Part shown: positions 34,935 through 44,765 of the stretch, one piece after another
Layout: each line of letters starts with the position of its first letter
Numbering within the stretch: the stretch's first letter is position 1
NCBI RefSeq assembly: GCF_042675705.1
Contig: NZ_JBHTJJ010000006.1
Origin: Ruegeria arenilitoris
GTDB taxonomy: Bacteria > Pseudomonadota > Alphaproteobacteria > Rhodobacterales > Rhodobacteraceae
Length of the DNA: 64,000 nucleotides
Direction: 5' to 3' (one strand)
Notes under the pieces: generated by a model
Told to the model about the DNA's origin: nothing
Database searches by the model: none
What the model saw: only the letters and a program-made list of their open reading frames with translations
Made by a program: the position numbers and the translations under genes

Positions 34935-35687
34935 ATGCCCCGATTTGCCGCCAATATCTCGCTGCTCTTTGCCGAGCTGCCCTATCTCGACCGATTCAGG
35001 GCGGCCGCGGATGCCGGGTTCAAGGCGGTCGAAATCCTGTTCCCCTACGATATCGCGGCCAAGGAAACCCGCCGCGCGTTGATGGCCAACGGTCTGGACC
35101 TGGTGCTGATCAACGCGCCGCCGCCCAACTATACCGGTGGCCAGCCGGGCTATGCGGCCGTTCCGGGGGGCGAAGGGCGGTTCCAGTCCGACATCCGCCG
35201 CGTGCTGCGCTATGCCGAGGCGCTGAAGCCCGGCCTGATCCATGTGATGGCGGGCTATGCCTCGGGGGCGGACGCGCAGGACTGTATCGTGCGCAACCTG
35301 CAATGGGCCGCGGATTTTGCACCCCATCAGCAGTTCACGCTCGAACCGCTGAACCCGGTCTCGCAACCCGGATACTTCCTGAACGACTATGATCTGGCCG
35401 CCGCGTGCCTGGACCGGATCGACCGTCCGAATGTGGGCCTGCAATTCGACAGCTTTCATGCCCGGATGATCCATGGCGATGCGCAGGCCGTCTGGGACAG
35501 ATTACGCGACCGGATCGTACATATTCAGATCGGATCGGCCCCCGACCGGTCGGAACCCGGCCGCGACGAGACCGATTTCCCCGCCCTGTTCGCAGCAATC
35601 GACGACAGCGGCTATGACGGTTGGGTCAGCGCCGAATACACCCCCTCGACCCGGCGCACCGAAGCCTCTCTGCACTGGATGCGATAG
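34935..35687 (+). CDS. Hydroxypyruvate isomerase family TIM-barrel protein
   Basis: 250 aa, xylose-isomerase-like barrel. Landmarks: PRFAANISLLFAELPYLDRF at the start, GFKAVEILFPYD, the metal-site Glu in FTLEPLNP, FDSFHARMIHGD and GSAPDRSEPGRDE. These are typical of Hyi/OtnI-type isomerases that interconvert hydroxypyruvate and tartronate semialdehyde or similar 2-keto sugars acids. No glyoxylate carboligase or tartronate reductase gene is adjacent, so the pathway is not confirmed. The ATG at 34935 is set by the family N-terminus. Confidence 0.85.
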   Translation: MPRFAANISLLFAELPYLDRFRAAADAGFKAVEILFPYDIAAKETRRALMANGLDLVLINAPPPNYTGGQPGYAAVPGGEGRFQSDIRRVLRYAEALKPGLIHVMAGYASGADAQDCIVRNLQWAADFAPHQQFTLEPLNPVSQPGYFLNDYDLAAACLDRIDRPNVGLQFDSFHARMIHGDAQAVWDRLRDRIVHIQIGSAPDRSEPGRDETDFPALFAAIDDSGYDGWVSAEYTPSTRRTEASLHWMR

Positions 35688-35763
35688 TCCTGTGCGCCTG
35701 CGCACTGGAAATCACATCTTGAATATCGCATACGAAGTGGCGACTCAGTAGAGGAACAGCCGT

Positions 35764-35994
35764 ATGATCCCCGCCCGCTTTGCCCCCGTCCTGTTCGGAT
35801 TGATCCTGTCGGGGCTGATGTCCTGCATCGTGACCTGCATCGCAACGGTCAAAGAGATCGGGCTGGGCCCCGAGACCTTTGCCAGCTGGATGGGCGCGTG
35901 GAGCATCAGCTGGCCGGTGGCGTTTGCGGTGGTTTTGGTCATGGCCCCGCTGACCCGGCGGCTGGTCGCGTTGATGGTCAGGCCCGAGGCCTGA
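35764..35994 (+). CDS. DUF2798 domain-containing small membrane protein
   Basis: 76 aa with two hydrophobic segments (about residues 5-27 and 45-65) separated by a short loop (KEIGLGPETFASWMGAWSIS), the usual layout of DUF2798. Function unknown. It lies 76 bp downstream of the Hyi-like gene on the same strand and converges on polA. Confidence 0.8.
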   Translation: MIPARFAPVLFGLILSGLMSCIVTCIATVKEIGLGPETFASWMGAWSISWPVAFAVVLVMAPLTRRLVALMVRPEA

Positions 35995-36043
35995 CCTGCC
36001 GCGAAGATGGCCCACAGGGCCTGATGAGCGGCACGGCGCTTGC

Positions 36044-38845
36044 CTAATGCGCCTCGGCCCAGTTGGCGCCTTTGCCCGCATCCACCGTCAGTTTCACGTC
36101 CAGCTTCACCGCCGGATCGGGCGCGTTCTCCATCACGTCGCGCGCAATCTCGATGGTCTTTTCCACCGCGTCCTCGGCCACTTCGAACAGCAGTTCGTCA
36201 TGCACCTGCAGCAGCATCTTGGCCGGCAGCCCGTCGATCGCCTCGGGCATCCGCACCATCGCCCGCCGGATCACGTCCGCCGCCGTGCCCTGGATCGGTG
36301 CGTTGATCGCCGCGCGGCGGGCAAACCCCGCATGCGGACCCTTGGCGTTGATCTCTGTCGTGTGGATCTTGCGACCGAACAGGGTCTGCACATAGCCATG
36401 CTCTTTGGCAAAGGCGATGGTGTCGTCCATATAGCGCCGGATGCCGGGGAAGCGCTCGAAATAGCGGTCGATGAAGCCCTGCGCCTCGGCCCGCGGAATG
36501 CGCAGGTTGCGCGCAAGACCAAAACCCGAAATGCCGTAGATCACGCCGAAATTGATCGCCTTGGCCTTGCGGCGGATCTCGGGCGTCATCTCGTCCAGCG
36601 GCACATCGAACATTTCCGAGGCGGTCATGGCGTGGATGTCCAGCCCATCGGCAAAGGCCTGTTTCAGGGCCGGAATATCGGCGATATGGGCCAGAATACG
36701 CAGCTCGATCTGTGAATAGTCGAGCGACACCAGCACGTTGCCCGGCTCGGCAATGAAGGCCTCGCGGATGCGGCGGCCTTCTTCGGTGCGCACCGGGATG
36801 TTCTGCAGGTTCGGATCGGTCGAGGCCAGACGCCCCGTGTTCGCCCCGGTGATGGCATAAGACGTATGCACCCGGCCCGAATCGGGGTTGATATGGGTCT
36901 GCAGCGCGTCGGTATAGGTCGATTTCAGCTTGGACAGCTGCCGCCAGTCCAGCACCCGGCGCGGCAGCTCATGCTCGGTCGCCAGATCTTCCAGCACGTC
37001 GGCGCCGGTCGAATACTTTCCGGTCTTGCCCTTCTTGCCGCCCTCAAGACTCATCTTGTCGAACAGGATCTCGCCCAACTGCGCGGGCGAGCCGACGTTG
37101 AAGGTTTCTCCGGCCAGCTCGTGGATTTCAGCCTCTAACCCGGCCATTTTCTGGGCAAAGGCGTTCGACATACGGCTCAGCACATCGCGGTCGACCTTGA
37201 TGCCATGCATCTCCATCTCGGCCAGAACCGGCACCAAGGGGCGCTCGAGCGTTTCATAGACGGTGGTCACCTGAGCCCGGTGCAACTGCGGCTTGAACAG
37301 CTTCCACAGGCGCAGGGTGATGTCGGCATCCTCGGCGGCATAGGCGGTGGCCTCGTCGATCGGCACCTTGTCGAAGGTGATCGCCGATTTGCCCGAGCCC
37401 AGAAGCGGTTTGATCGGGATCGGCGTGTGGCCCAGATAGCGTTCGGACAGGGTGTCCATGCCGTGCCCATGCTCGCCCGCATGCATGGCATAGGACATCA
37501 GCATAGTGTCGTCGATCGGGGTCACATCCACGCCGTAGCGCGCAAAGATCTTGGCGTCGTATTTCATGTTCTGCCCGATCTTCAGGATCGACGGATCCTT
37601 GAGCACCGGCTTGAGCATCTGCAGCGCCTCATCCAGCGGCATCTGCCCCTCGGCCAGCGCGTCCGAGCCGAACAGGTCGTCGCTGGCCCCGTCGCGGTGG
37701 GTCAGAGGGACATAGCAGGCCGCGCCCGGCTCGATGCACAGCGAGATGCCGACCAGATCGGCGATCATTTCGTTCAGGCCCGTGGTCTCGGTGTCCACGG
37801 CCAGCCAGCCGCGCTCATAGGCCTGATCGATCCATTTCCGCAGCGTGGCCGCATCGCGCACGCATTCGTATTTGCTGGCATCGAACGGAATGTCCTCGGC
37901 CTGCGGCTCATCTGCCGCCGGCGCCGGAGTATCCGCGATCACCGGCGGTTCGACGCCCAGCTTGTCCGCGATCCGCTTGGTCAGAGTGCGGAACTCCATC
38001 TCGGCAAGAAACTCCATCAGCTTGTCCGGATCGGGGTCGCGCAGCTCCAGATCATCCAGCGTGAAATCCAGCGGTGTCTCGCAATCCAGCTGCACCAGCC
38101 TTTTCGACAACTCGATCTGATCTCGTTTCTCGATAAGGGTTTCGCGGCGCTTGGGCTGCTTGATCTCCTCGGCGCGGTCCAGAAGCGTCTCCAGATCGCC
38201 GAACTCGTTGATAAGCAGCGCCGCCGTCTTGATCCCGATCCCCGGCGCACCCGGCACGTTGTCGACGCTGTCACCGGCCAGCGCCTGCACATCGACGACA
38301 CGCTCAGGATAGACGCCGAATTTCTCGAACACTCCCTCGCGGTCGATGCGCTTGTTCTTCATGGCATCCAGCATCTCGACACCGTCGCCCACCAGCTGCA
38401 TCAGGTCCTTGTCGGAACTGACGATGGTTACCCGCCCCCCGGCCTGGCGCGCCTGGCAGGCCAACGTGGCGATGATGTCGTCGGCCTCGTACCCCTCCAG
38501 CTCTTTGCAGGCGATGTTGAAGGCCTCGGTCGCCTGCCGGGTCAGCGGGATCTGCGGGCGCAGGTCCTCGGGCATCGCCTCGCGGTTGGCCTTGTAGAGG
38601 TCATACATGTCATTGCGGAAGGTGTGCGAACCCTTGTCGAAGATCACCGCCAGATGGGTCGGCGCATCGGGGCCGTGGTCGCCATCCACGTAACGCTGCA
38701 GCATGTTGCAAAAGCCCGAAACGGCGCCAATCGGCAACCCGTCCGATTTCCGCGTCAGCGGCGGAAGGGCGTGATAGGCGCGAAAGATGAAGGCCGATCC
38801 GTCGATCAGATGCAGATGGCAGCCTTTTCCGAATCCCGTTGTCAT
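36044..38845 (-). CDS. polA: DNA polymerase I
   Basis: Removes RNA primers and fills gaps in replication and repair. 933 aa with three domains: 5'-3' exonuclease (1-290; HLIDGSAFIFRAYHALPP, GYEADDIIATLA), 3'-5' exonuclease (about 330-520, with VDTETTGLNEMIADLVGIS retaining the acidic motif) and family A polymerase (about 540-933, with SLDYSQIELRILAHI, RRKAKAINFGVIYG and QVHDELLFEV). Start at 38845 (MTTGFGKGCHLHLIDG) follows a GAGGGAAAGGG site. Complete and apparently functional. Confidence 0.97.
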   Translation of the reverse strand: MTTGFGKGCHLHLIDGSAFIFRAYHALPPLTRKSDGLPIGAVSGFCNMLQRYVDGDHGPDAPTHLAVIFDKGSHTFRNDMYDLYKANREAMPEDLRPQIPLTRQATEAFNIACKELEGYEADDIIATLACQARQAGGRVTIVSSDKDLMQLVGDGVEMLDAMKNKRIDREGVFEKFGVYPERVVDVQALAGDSVDNVPGAPGIGIKTAALLINEFGDLETLLDRAEEIKQPKRRETLIEKRDQIELSKRLVQLDCETPLDFTLDDLELRDPDPDKLMEFLAEMEFRTLTKRIADKLGVEPPVIADTPAPAADEPQAEDIPFDASKYECVRDAATLRKWIDQAYERGWLAVDTETTGLNEMIADLVGISLCIEPGAACYVPLTHRDGASDDLFGSDALAEGQMPLDEALQMLKPVLKDPSILKIGQNMKYDAKIFARYGVDVTPIDDTMLMSYAMHAGEHGHGMDTLSERYLGHTPIPIKPLLGSGKSAITFDKVPIDEATAYAAEDADITLRLWKLFKPQLHRAQVTTVYETLERPLVPVLAEMEMHGIKVDRDVLSRMSNAFAQKMAGLEAEIHELAGETFNVGSPAQLGEILFDKMSLEGGKKGKTGKYSTGADVLEDLATEHELPRRVLDWRQLSKLKSTYTDALQTHINPDSGRVHTSYAITGANTGRLASTDPNLQNIPVRTEEGRRIREAFIAEPGNVLVSLDYSQIELRILAHIADIPALKQAFADGLDIHAMTASEMFDVPLDEMTPEIRRKAKAINFGVIYGISGFGLARNLRIPRAEAQGFIDRYFERFPGIRRYMDDTIAFAKEHGYVQTLFGRKIHTTEINAKGPHAGFARRAAINAPIQGTAADVIRRAMVRMPEAIDGLPAKMLLQVHDELLFEVAEDAVEKTIEIARDVMENAPDPAVKLDVKLTVDAGKGANWAEAH

Positions 38846-38971
38846 CGCGCGCCCTTTCCCTCGTCTTTGCCAACCCAACTCATGGCATGGGCGCGCCGTC
38901 AGAGCCACCCGTCACGCGTGGCCGTCTGCTGTGTTCGGTCAAATTCTTCCGACCCGACAGGCCATGGGTGG

Positions 38972-39151
38972 TCAGGCCGCTGCTTCGTGCCCCTTCAGCA
39001 CGTATTTGCAATCGCAATAGGGGCACTCGACCCAGCCCTGATCTTCGGGGATCTGCAACCAGACGCGCGGATGGCCCAGCGCGCCCTCGCCGCCATCACA
39101 GGCGACACGGCTTGTCTCGACGATCTTGGTTTCCGGAGCTTCGATTGTCAC
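38972..39151 (-). CDS. Zinc-finger protein, CHCC type (NDUFS6-like)
   Basis: 59 aa from the GTG at 39151 (alternative ATG at 39190). Cys/His ligands are seen in VACDGGEGALGHPRVWLQ and VECPYCDCKYVL, matching the zf-CHCC family related to the NDUFS6/NUMM accessory subunit of respiratory complex I. The GTG is preferred because AAGGA sits 9 nt upstream and family members start with TIEAPET. It is monocistronic between polA and the ABC ATPase. Confidence 0.85.
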   Translation of the reverse strand: MTIEAPETKIVETSRVACDGGEGALGHPRVWLQIPEDQGWVECPYCDCKYVLKGHEAAA

Positions 39152-39240
39152 GGCGTGCGATCCTTCACTGGTTGTCGGCCTCGCGGGCATGCATTAGGTG
39201 CGTTTATGAGGTATCAGGAAACCGGGGGCAAGAGCCAGCA

Positions 39241-40233
39241 ATGACCGATGCAGCGATCAGCCTTCGCGGCCTGCGCAAAACCTATCGCGGCAGCAAGGGC
39301 CAGCCCGAGAAACAAGCGCTGAAGGGCATCGACCTGGATATCCCGCGCGGGTCGGTCTTTGGCCTGCTGGGACCGAACGGGGCGGGCAAATCGACCCTGA
39401 TCAACATCCTGGCGGGGCTGGTGATCAAGACCGCGGGTCAGGTGACGATCTGGGGCCATGACCAGGACCGCAACCCGCGCCAGGCCCGCGCTGCCATCGG
39501 CGTGATGCCGCAGGAACTGAACCTCGACCCGTTCTTCACCCCGCGCGGCGCGCTCGAGGTTCAGGCGGGGCTCTATGGCGTGCCGAAATCACAAAGACGC
39601 AGCGACGAGATCCTCGAACTGGTCGGCCTCAGCGACAAGGCCGAGGCCTATGCCCGCACACTGTCGGGCGGAATGCGGCGGCGGCTGCTGCTGGCCAAGG
39701 CACTGGTGCACCACCCGAAAATTCTGGTGCTGGACGAGCCCACCGCCGGCGTGGACATCGAGCTGCGCCAGATGCTGTGGGCCAATGTGCGCAAGCTGAA
39801 CCAGCAGGGCATGACCATCATCCTGACCACCCATTACCTGGAAGAGGCGCAGGAAATGTGCGACGAAATCGCCATCATCAACCACGGGGAAAAGGTGGCG
39901 CAGGACAGCACCACCAACCTGCTGGGCCGCATGGACGGCCGCACCATGGTCATCACCCCCGAGGACCCCGTGACGGCCCTGCCCGCCGCCCCCGGTGTTC
40001 AGGCCAGCCTGCGCGACGACGGCAGCCTGTCGCTGCATTACCGCAGCCCTGAAACCAGTGCCGAGCAGGTGCTCGAGGCGGTCCGGCAGGCCGGCATCCG
40101 CATCCGCGACGTGCGCACCGAGGAGGCCGATCTCGAGGACGTTTTCCTGGCCCTCACCTCCTCGCGCGCCGACGATGCCCCGGCCGACGATCAGGACCAG
40201 CCGCGCCGGGGCCTGCACCGGGTCAAGCTGTGA
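39241..40233 (+). CDS. ABC transporter ATP-binding protein (YadG-like exporter type)
   Basis: 330-aa single nucleotide-binding domain with Walker A GPNGAGKSTLINIL, signature LSGGMRRRLLLAKAL, Walker B ILVLDEPTAGVD, and a roughly 90-residue C-terminal regulatory extension. This type usually works with a separate ABC-2 permease encoded directly downstream. Here the gene is instead followed by a lower-G+C insert, so no permease is visible. It may serve an unlinked permease or have lost it. The ATG at 39241 is set by the family start (MTDAAISLRGLRKTY). Confidence 0.88.
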   Translation: MTDAAISLRGLRKTYRGSKGQPEKQALKGIDLDIPRGSVFGLLGPNGAGKSTLINILAGLVIKTAGQVTIWGHDQDRNPRQARAAIGVMPQELNLDPFFTPRGALEVQAGLYGVPKSQRRSDEILELVGLSDKAEAYARTLSGGMRRRLLLAKALVHHPKILVLDEPTAGVDIELRQMLWANVRKLNQQGMTIILTTHYLEEAQEMCDEIAIINHGEKVAQDSTTNLLGRMDGRTMVITPEDPVTALPAAPGVQASLRDDGSLSLHYRSPETSAEQVLEAVRQAGIRIRDVRTEEADLEDVFLALTSSRADDAPADDQDQPRRGLHRVKL

Positions 40234-40369
40234 CTAGGCCCTGTGACACTTCGGTCTGGGCAGATGAGGTCTCTTACAGAACAGCATAAGGCCATCCGCC
40301 GCGCCGCCCTTGCATGGCGGCATAGCGGGACGAATCGGACATTGGAAGAATGCTCTCGCGACCCATAAG

Positions 40370-41377
40370 TTAACTAGAGTCGGAGTTCATCTTGCGATAG
40401 TCAGAGGGCGTCAGTCCCGTCACCTTCCTAAATGCGCGGCTGAAGTTGTTTGCGGTTTCATATCCTAGGATGGAGGAGATACTGGAAACTGTCTCGCGCG
40501 TATCTGTGAGGAGTTCCTCGGCCCTTGCTACCCTGACATCGTTGACGATTTCGCGAAAACGAACCCCTTCGCTTGCTAACTTCCGTTGTAGTGTGCGAAC
40601 ACCAAGATCGAGCGAACGCGCGGTGGCATCAATCGACATTTCCTCCCGATGGAGTTGTTGCCAAACCACCTCTTCGACTTGTACTCGAAGTGTTTGGGGC
40701 GGGCCGCCCAATCGTTCGCGAGAAATATCTCCGACGGTTGTCGACCCGCCGGTAAGTTTTTGGGGCGTGGCTTCGGCTCGCAAAGCCGATGCATCAAACT
40801 CAACCCCAAGCCGGGAGGCGTTCCAGACTACAGGACAAGCGTAGGTGTCTTCTGCCTCGACAAATCCAGGAACCTTCGGGAAGTCCAAGAGCACGGCCCA
40901 TGGCTTCCAGTCGTTTCCTAAATACGCGCGGAATATGCTCAGAAAAACCCCAACGGCCGAGAAACCGATGTCCGGATACGCTAAATGCGAGCGAAGTCCA
41001 AAACGATAACAGTAACGCGCGCTAGTGCCTGAAGTTTCAAGCCATGCGCGATCCGTGGACGAATGAAATGGCATGACGGCAGAAGCTCGTATTAGCGCTG
41101 CCCCCAGCGTTGGAGCAGAAAGAACGTAACCCCCCCAGGCGCCGTAATCAGCGACGGTGAGATAAGGTGACCACAACAATCCGATGTTTTGTTGTCCCGC
41201 GGATCGTGCGGCTTCGTGCACAAAGGTCGCCAAGGCATGCTCCGAGATGTAACCGCCTCTTTCCTCAATGAAGTGAACAGGAAGATCGGCCGAGTCAAAA
41301 GCACGCAACAGGCGCCTTTCCCCTGCGGCCTCAAGCACGAACTGGGGCATCGCGCCCAAGGCCTTGGCCGAAATCAT
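40370..41377 (-). CDS. AraC family transcriptional regulator
   Basis: 335 aa. Residues about 10-200 match the ligand-binding half typical of OruR/ArgR-like AraC proteins (MISAKALGAMPQFVLEAAGE, LLRAFDSADLP), and about 235-330 carry the double helix-turn-helix (MSIDATARSLDLGVRTLQRK and SISSILGYETANNFSRAFRK, ending TGLTPSDYRK). The start at 41377 is chosen from the family N-terminus. It diverges from the first DUF1254 gene across 111 bp and is its likely regulator. Inducer unknown. The low G+C suggests acquisition together with those genes. Confidence 0.87.
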   Translation of the reverse strand: MISAKALGAMPQFVLEAAGERRLLRAFDSADLPVHFIEERGGYISEHALATFVHEAARSAGQQNIGLLWSPYLTVADYGAWGGYVLSAPTLGAALIRASAVMPFHSSTDRAWLETSGTSARYCYRFGLRSHLAYPDIGFSAVGVFLSIFRAYLGNDWKPWAVLLDFPKVPGFVEAEDTYACPVVWNASRLGVEFDASALRAEATPQKLTGGSTTVGDISRERLGGPPQTLRVQVEEVVWQQLHREEMSIDATARSLDLGVRTLQRKLASEGVRFREIVNDVRVARAEELLTDTRETVSSISSILGYETANNFSRAFRKVTGLTPSDYRKMNSDSS

Positions 41378-41488
41378 CGGTGGTAGGTTCAATCCGCCAA
41401 CCCGCTTGTTTGCCCGCGTGTCGTGAAATGATACGCATCGGCTGGTCGGATGTGCAAGCTTTCCACAAACAGCAGGGAGCATTGCGCC

Positions 41489-43000
41489 ATGAAGATACTT
41501 GGGCCATCACACAGCGGTTTGTCGACGCATCTTTTTGGCGTGGCGCTTTTTGTTGGTATTTCTTCCTCGCCAGTTCTTTCCCAGTCTTTCAACGACACGG
41601 GTGACATCCTTGCACGATCAGCCGAAGTCGAGGACATCGAGTACAAGATCATGGTGCAGCGCGCCACTCAGACTGCAATCTGGGGAATGCCCGCCGCAGG
41701 TATGATCGATTTTCTGAAGGGCATTCGCCGCGACCTCGGTGGCGACTACAACGACATCATTTTTCTCAACAAGCCGTTCGATTCCAAACATGGGTTTCTT
41801 ACGGCTAACGATGTTACGGCCTATGCTTGGGCTTCAATGACCTCGGAACCCGGTCCCCTTGTCATTGAAGTGCCCGCTGCCACCGACAAGGTGAACTACT
41901 TCGGTACAATCGTGAATGCTTGGGATGTTCCTATCGTGGACGTTGGTCCCGATGGTTTCGATGAAGGTGCCGGCGGCAAGTACCTCATGCTACCCCCAGG
42001 CTATGAAGGGGACATGTCCCTAGAGGAATTAACTGAGGCGGGATACCTTCCCTTTGAAACAGATACCTACGAATATGGTTTTTCATTCCGGCCAAAACTG
42101 ACGAATGGCGGAACGGACGCCGATGCGGCCGAGTACGCTCAGACGATCAAAGTGTACTACCTGTCTGAGGCCGACAATCCGCCACCCAACAACTATCTCG
42201 AAGCGTCAGAAGTGCCGTACGACTCGCTTCCATACTACAACGAGACATTCTTTCAGGACTTGAACGATTACGTTCAAAACAACCCTGTCAGACCACAAGA
42301 CAAGGTCATGATAAATTTCCTGAAGGATCTCGGGATCGAAAAGGGAAAACCTTTCGAGCCATCGGAGATTCAGATGCAAGCAATGAATGAGGGTTTGTTG
42401 TTGGCGTATGCCTCAATGCAGAACTACTTTGTAACACCCGGCAAAGCCATGATCCCGCTCTGGGTCGACGATAGCGGCGAGATGAAAAGCCAGTGGCTGA
42501 TATGGGACTTTGCCGAAGGTCAACCCGAGGCAGGTTTCCCGTATGAGACTGAGGCAGAGGTACTTGTGGATGCGCGTGCGGGCGGCAGCTACTTTTGGAT
42601 CACGTACCTGCCGAAACAACTCGGTGGCGGTACCTTTTATCTGACGGGCCTTCGCGACAGTGACGGCGAAATGTATGACCACAATCAGACATACATACTT
42701 AACGTGCCAGCAGACACACCTGCCGACGATTTCTGGTCCGTGATTGTTTATTCGATGGAGACCAAGAGTTTCATCCGGAACGTTGATCCGGTGGGTCTGT
42801 CCGAGCGCGACACAGACTCCATGCAAGCCAATGAAGACGGTTCTTACGACATCTTTTTTGGACCAGAGGCACCGGAAGGCATGGAAAGCAACTGGATACC
42901 AACCACAGAGCCGTACTTCCTTTTGTTCCGTCTATATGGGCCGCAGGACGGATGGTTGGAGAGTGGCTGGATGCTGGGCGACCTAGAAAAAGTAAACTGA
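41489..43000 (+). CDS. Exported DUF1254/DUF1214 protein, copy 1
   Basis: 503 aa with a signal peptide ending near SSSPVLSQ. The N-terminal DUF1254 part shows the characteristic ATQTAIWGMPAAGMIDFLKG and WASMTSEPGPLVIEVPA; the C-terminal DUF1214 part shows GLRDSDGEMYDHNQTYILNV, DFWSVIVYSMETKSFIRN and NWIPTTEPYFLLFRLYGP. Function is unknown. Start at 41489 has GGGAG 10 nt upstream. It is followed 34 bp later by a diverged paralogue, so the two form an operon, divergent from the AraC gene. Confidence 0.85.
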   Translation: MKILGPSHSGLSTHLFGVALFVGISSSPVLSQSFNDTGDILARSAEVEDIEYKIMVQRATQTAIWGMPAAGMIDFLKGIRRDLGGDYNDIIFLNKPFDSKHGFLTANDVTAYAWASMTSEPGPLVIEVPAATDKVNYFGTIVNAWDVPIVDVGPDGFDEGAGGKYLMLPPGYEGDMSLEELTEAGYLPFETDTYEYGFSFRPKLTNGGTDADAAEYAQTIKVYYLSEADNPPPNNYLEASEVPYDSLPYYNETFFQDLNDYVQNNPVRPQDKVMINFLKDLGIEKGKPFEPSEIQMQAMNEGLLLAYASMQNYFVTPGKAMIPLWVDDSGEMKSQWLIWDFAEGQPEAGFPYETEAEVLVDARAGGSYFWITYLPKQLGGGTFYLTGLRDSDGEMYDHNQTYILNVPADTPADDFWSVIVYSMETKSFIRNVDPVGLSERDTDSMQANEDGSYDIFFGPEAPEGMESNWIPTTEPYFLLFRLYGPQDGWLESGWMLGDLEKVN

Positions 43001-43034
43001 TCAAAACAGACAAAAATTCCCGATGGAGCGAACA

Positions 43035-44528
43035 ATGAAAACAAAGTCGTTAGCCCTGCTGACTGCCCTGGTACTCGCATCGCAATCTCCAGCCCAAGAA
43101 TACAAGGCTGAAGTGCCGGATAGCATAATCGTACCGGATCAGGTGGAGACACGATTTGGAACGTTGGAGTATTTTGACGGCTTGCCGACGCCGGATACAG
43201 CTAAGCTGTCGTATAACGCACTGAACTTCATGCGTGGCATGCAGGTATTCATGGATGGAATGCCTGCAGCCTCAACATATGCAATGTGTCACGGGCTCGA
43301 AGAGGGCGCCGTCGTTGATCCGATGAAGATCGGGATATTTGAAGACCTGTATAACGCCCGTTCGCTTCTTCTCACGCCGAACACCACGACAATCTACATT
43401 CTCAATTGTACGGACCTGTCCGAAGGGCCAGTGGTCTACGACGTACCGCCGGGCATGCTGGGGTTCGTGAACGATGCTTATATGCGTTATGTCACTGACA
43501 TCGGGAACGCTGGACCTGACACTGGCGAGGGTGGGAAGTTCTTGATCGTTCCGCCCGACTATGAAGGCGAGTTGCCGGACGACGGTTACTATATTGTCGA
43601 GCCGCCAAGCTATCGGAACTGGTTTCTGTTGCGTGCGTTTTATGGAGAAGACGGCGTTGGAACCGCAGTGGATCGTGTGAAGGAAACTCTTCGTGTTTAC
43701 CGGTGGGAAGACCGCGACGCTCCGCCCGATCAGGAATTCGTGAACCTGACTGATCTTCAGTTCAACACGATACACGCCAACGACTTTTCCTTCTTTGAAG
43801 AGATGAAGGCCGTCGTCGACAGCGAAGCGGAAGGAGCACTTCCCGATGAGTTGATGGGAGCAATGTTCTCGCTGGGTATTCGGAAAGGTGAACCATTTGA
43901 ACCCGATGACGAACTGAGGCTGCTGCTCACAGAGGCTGTCGCATTGGGTACGGCGGCGGCTAAGTCTTTGAACTTTGCTCCTCGTTCGCGTGCGCCCTTC
44001 TATTATGACGAAGGGTATTGGAAGACAGCGTTCGTGGGTGGCAATCATGAGTTCCAGGCGGGGGACGTGAAGATCCTCGATGCGCGGACCCTGTTCCACT
44101 ACTACGCGACTGGCATTACGCCTGCCATGGTTGCACAAAAGGTTGGTGTCGGGTCGCAATATGCGCTGGCAAACCGGGACAGTGACGGGAACTACTTCGA
44201 CGGGAGTAACACCTATTCCGTCACCATCCCCCCAAATCCGCCCGCGCAGGACTACTGGTCTTTCGTTGTCTACGACACCCAGACCCGTTCACTGCTCGAA
44301 ACTGATCAGAAACTCGCAGGGGTCGACAGCAACCAACCGACATTGGAAGCGAATGAAGACGGAAGTTACACTGTCTGGTTCGCGCCTGAAGCGCCTGAAG
44401 GCAAAGAAGGCAACTGGATACAGACGATGCCGGGCAAATCGTGGTCGACCGTATTGCGTTTGTATGGCCCTCTCGAGCCTTGGTTTGACGGATCGTGGCG
44501 ACCGGGCGAGATCGAACTTATGAAGTGA
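43035..44528 (+). CDS. Exported DUF1254/DUF1214 protein, copy 2
   Basis: 497 aa with signal peptide MKTKSLALLTALVLASQSPA. Like its neighbour it has the DUF1254 half (LNFMRGMQVFMDGMPAAS, TTTIYILNCTDLSEGPVVYD) and the DUF1214 half (ANRDSDGNYFDGSNTYSV, YWSFVVYDTQTRSLLET, GNWIQTMPGKSWSTVLRLYG). Start at 43035 has GGAG 7 nt upstream. Overall identity to copy 1 is low but the layout is the same, indicating an old duplication or joint acquisition rather than a recent tandem copy. Role unknown; periplasmic. Confidence 0.85.
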   Translation: MKTKSLALLTALVLASQSPAQEYKAEVPDSIIVPDQVETRFGTLEYFDGLPTPDTAKLSYNALNFMRGMQVFMDGMPAASTYAMCHGLEEGAVVDPMKIGIFEDLYNARSLLLTPNTTTIYILNCTDLSEGPVVYDVPPGMLGFVNDAYMRYVTDIGNAGPDTGEGGKFLIVPPDYEGELPDDGYYIVEPPSYRNWFLLRAFYGEDGVGTAVDRVKETLRVYRWEDRDAPPDQEFVNLTDLQFNTIHANDFSFFEEMKAVVDSEAEGALPDELMGAMFSLGIRKGEPFEPDDELRLLLTEAVALGTAAAKSLNFAPRSRAPFYYDEGYWKTAFVGGNHEFQAGDVKILDARTLFHYYATGITPAMVAQKVGVGSQYALANRDSDGNYFDGSNTYSVTIPPNPPAQDYWSFVVYDTQTRSLLETDQKLAGVDSNQPTLEANEDGSYTVWFAPEAPEGKEGNWIQTMPGKSWSTVLRLYGPLEPWFDGSWRPGEIELMK

Positions 44529-44745
44529 TAGACTGTCAATTTGGCGCCGATACAGTTCGCTATCGAGAAAGAGATGTCGTGCCATGTGAGTGCGCATCCC
44601 GAACAACGCGACAACAACCAGGGGAGGGCAGCAACTACCACGTGGTGCCGCCCTTCCGATTGTCTGCTCTGGGCTCGAACCAGAACTTCACCGCACCTGA
44701 ATCGGCAACCCAATTCCTGCGCAATGCAGACAGGGACTCGAAAAA

Positions 44746-44765
44746 GAACAAAACAAGAATATAAT
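44746..44765 (+). promoter_or_regulatory. Degenerate LexA box and -10 element of dnaE2
   Basis: GAAC-N7-GAAT (44746-44760) is one base away from the alphaproteobacterial LexA operator GAAC-N7-GAAC. It abuts a perfect TATAAT (44760-44765). The ATG of dnaE2 starts at 44777, only 12 bp after the -10 box, so the transcript would have a leader of a few bases at most. No good -35 hexamer is visible. Confidence 0.5.
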
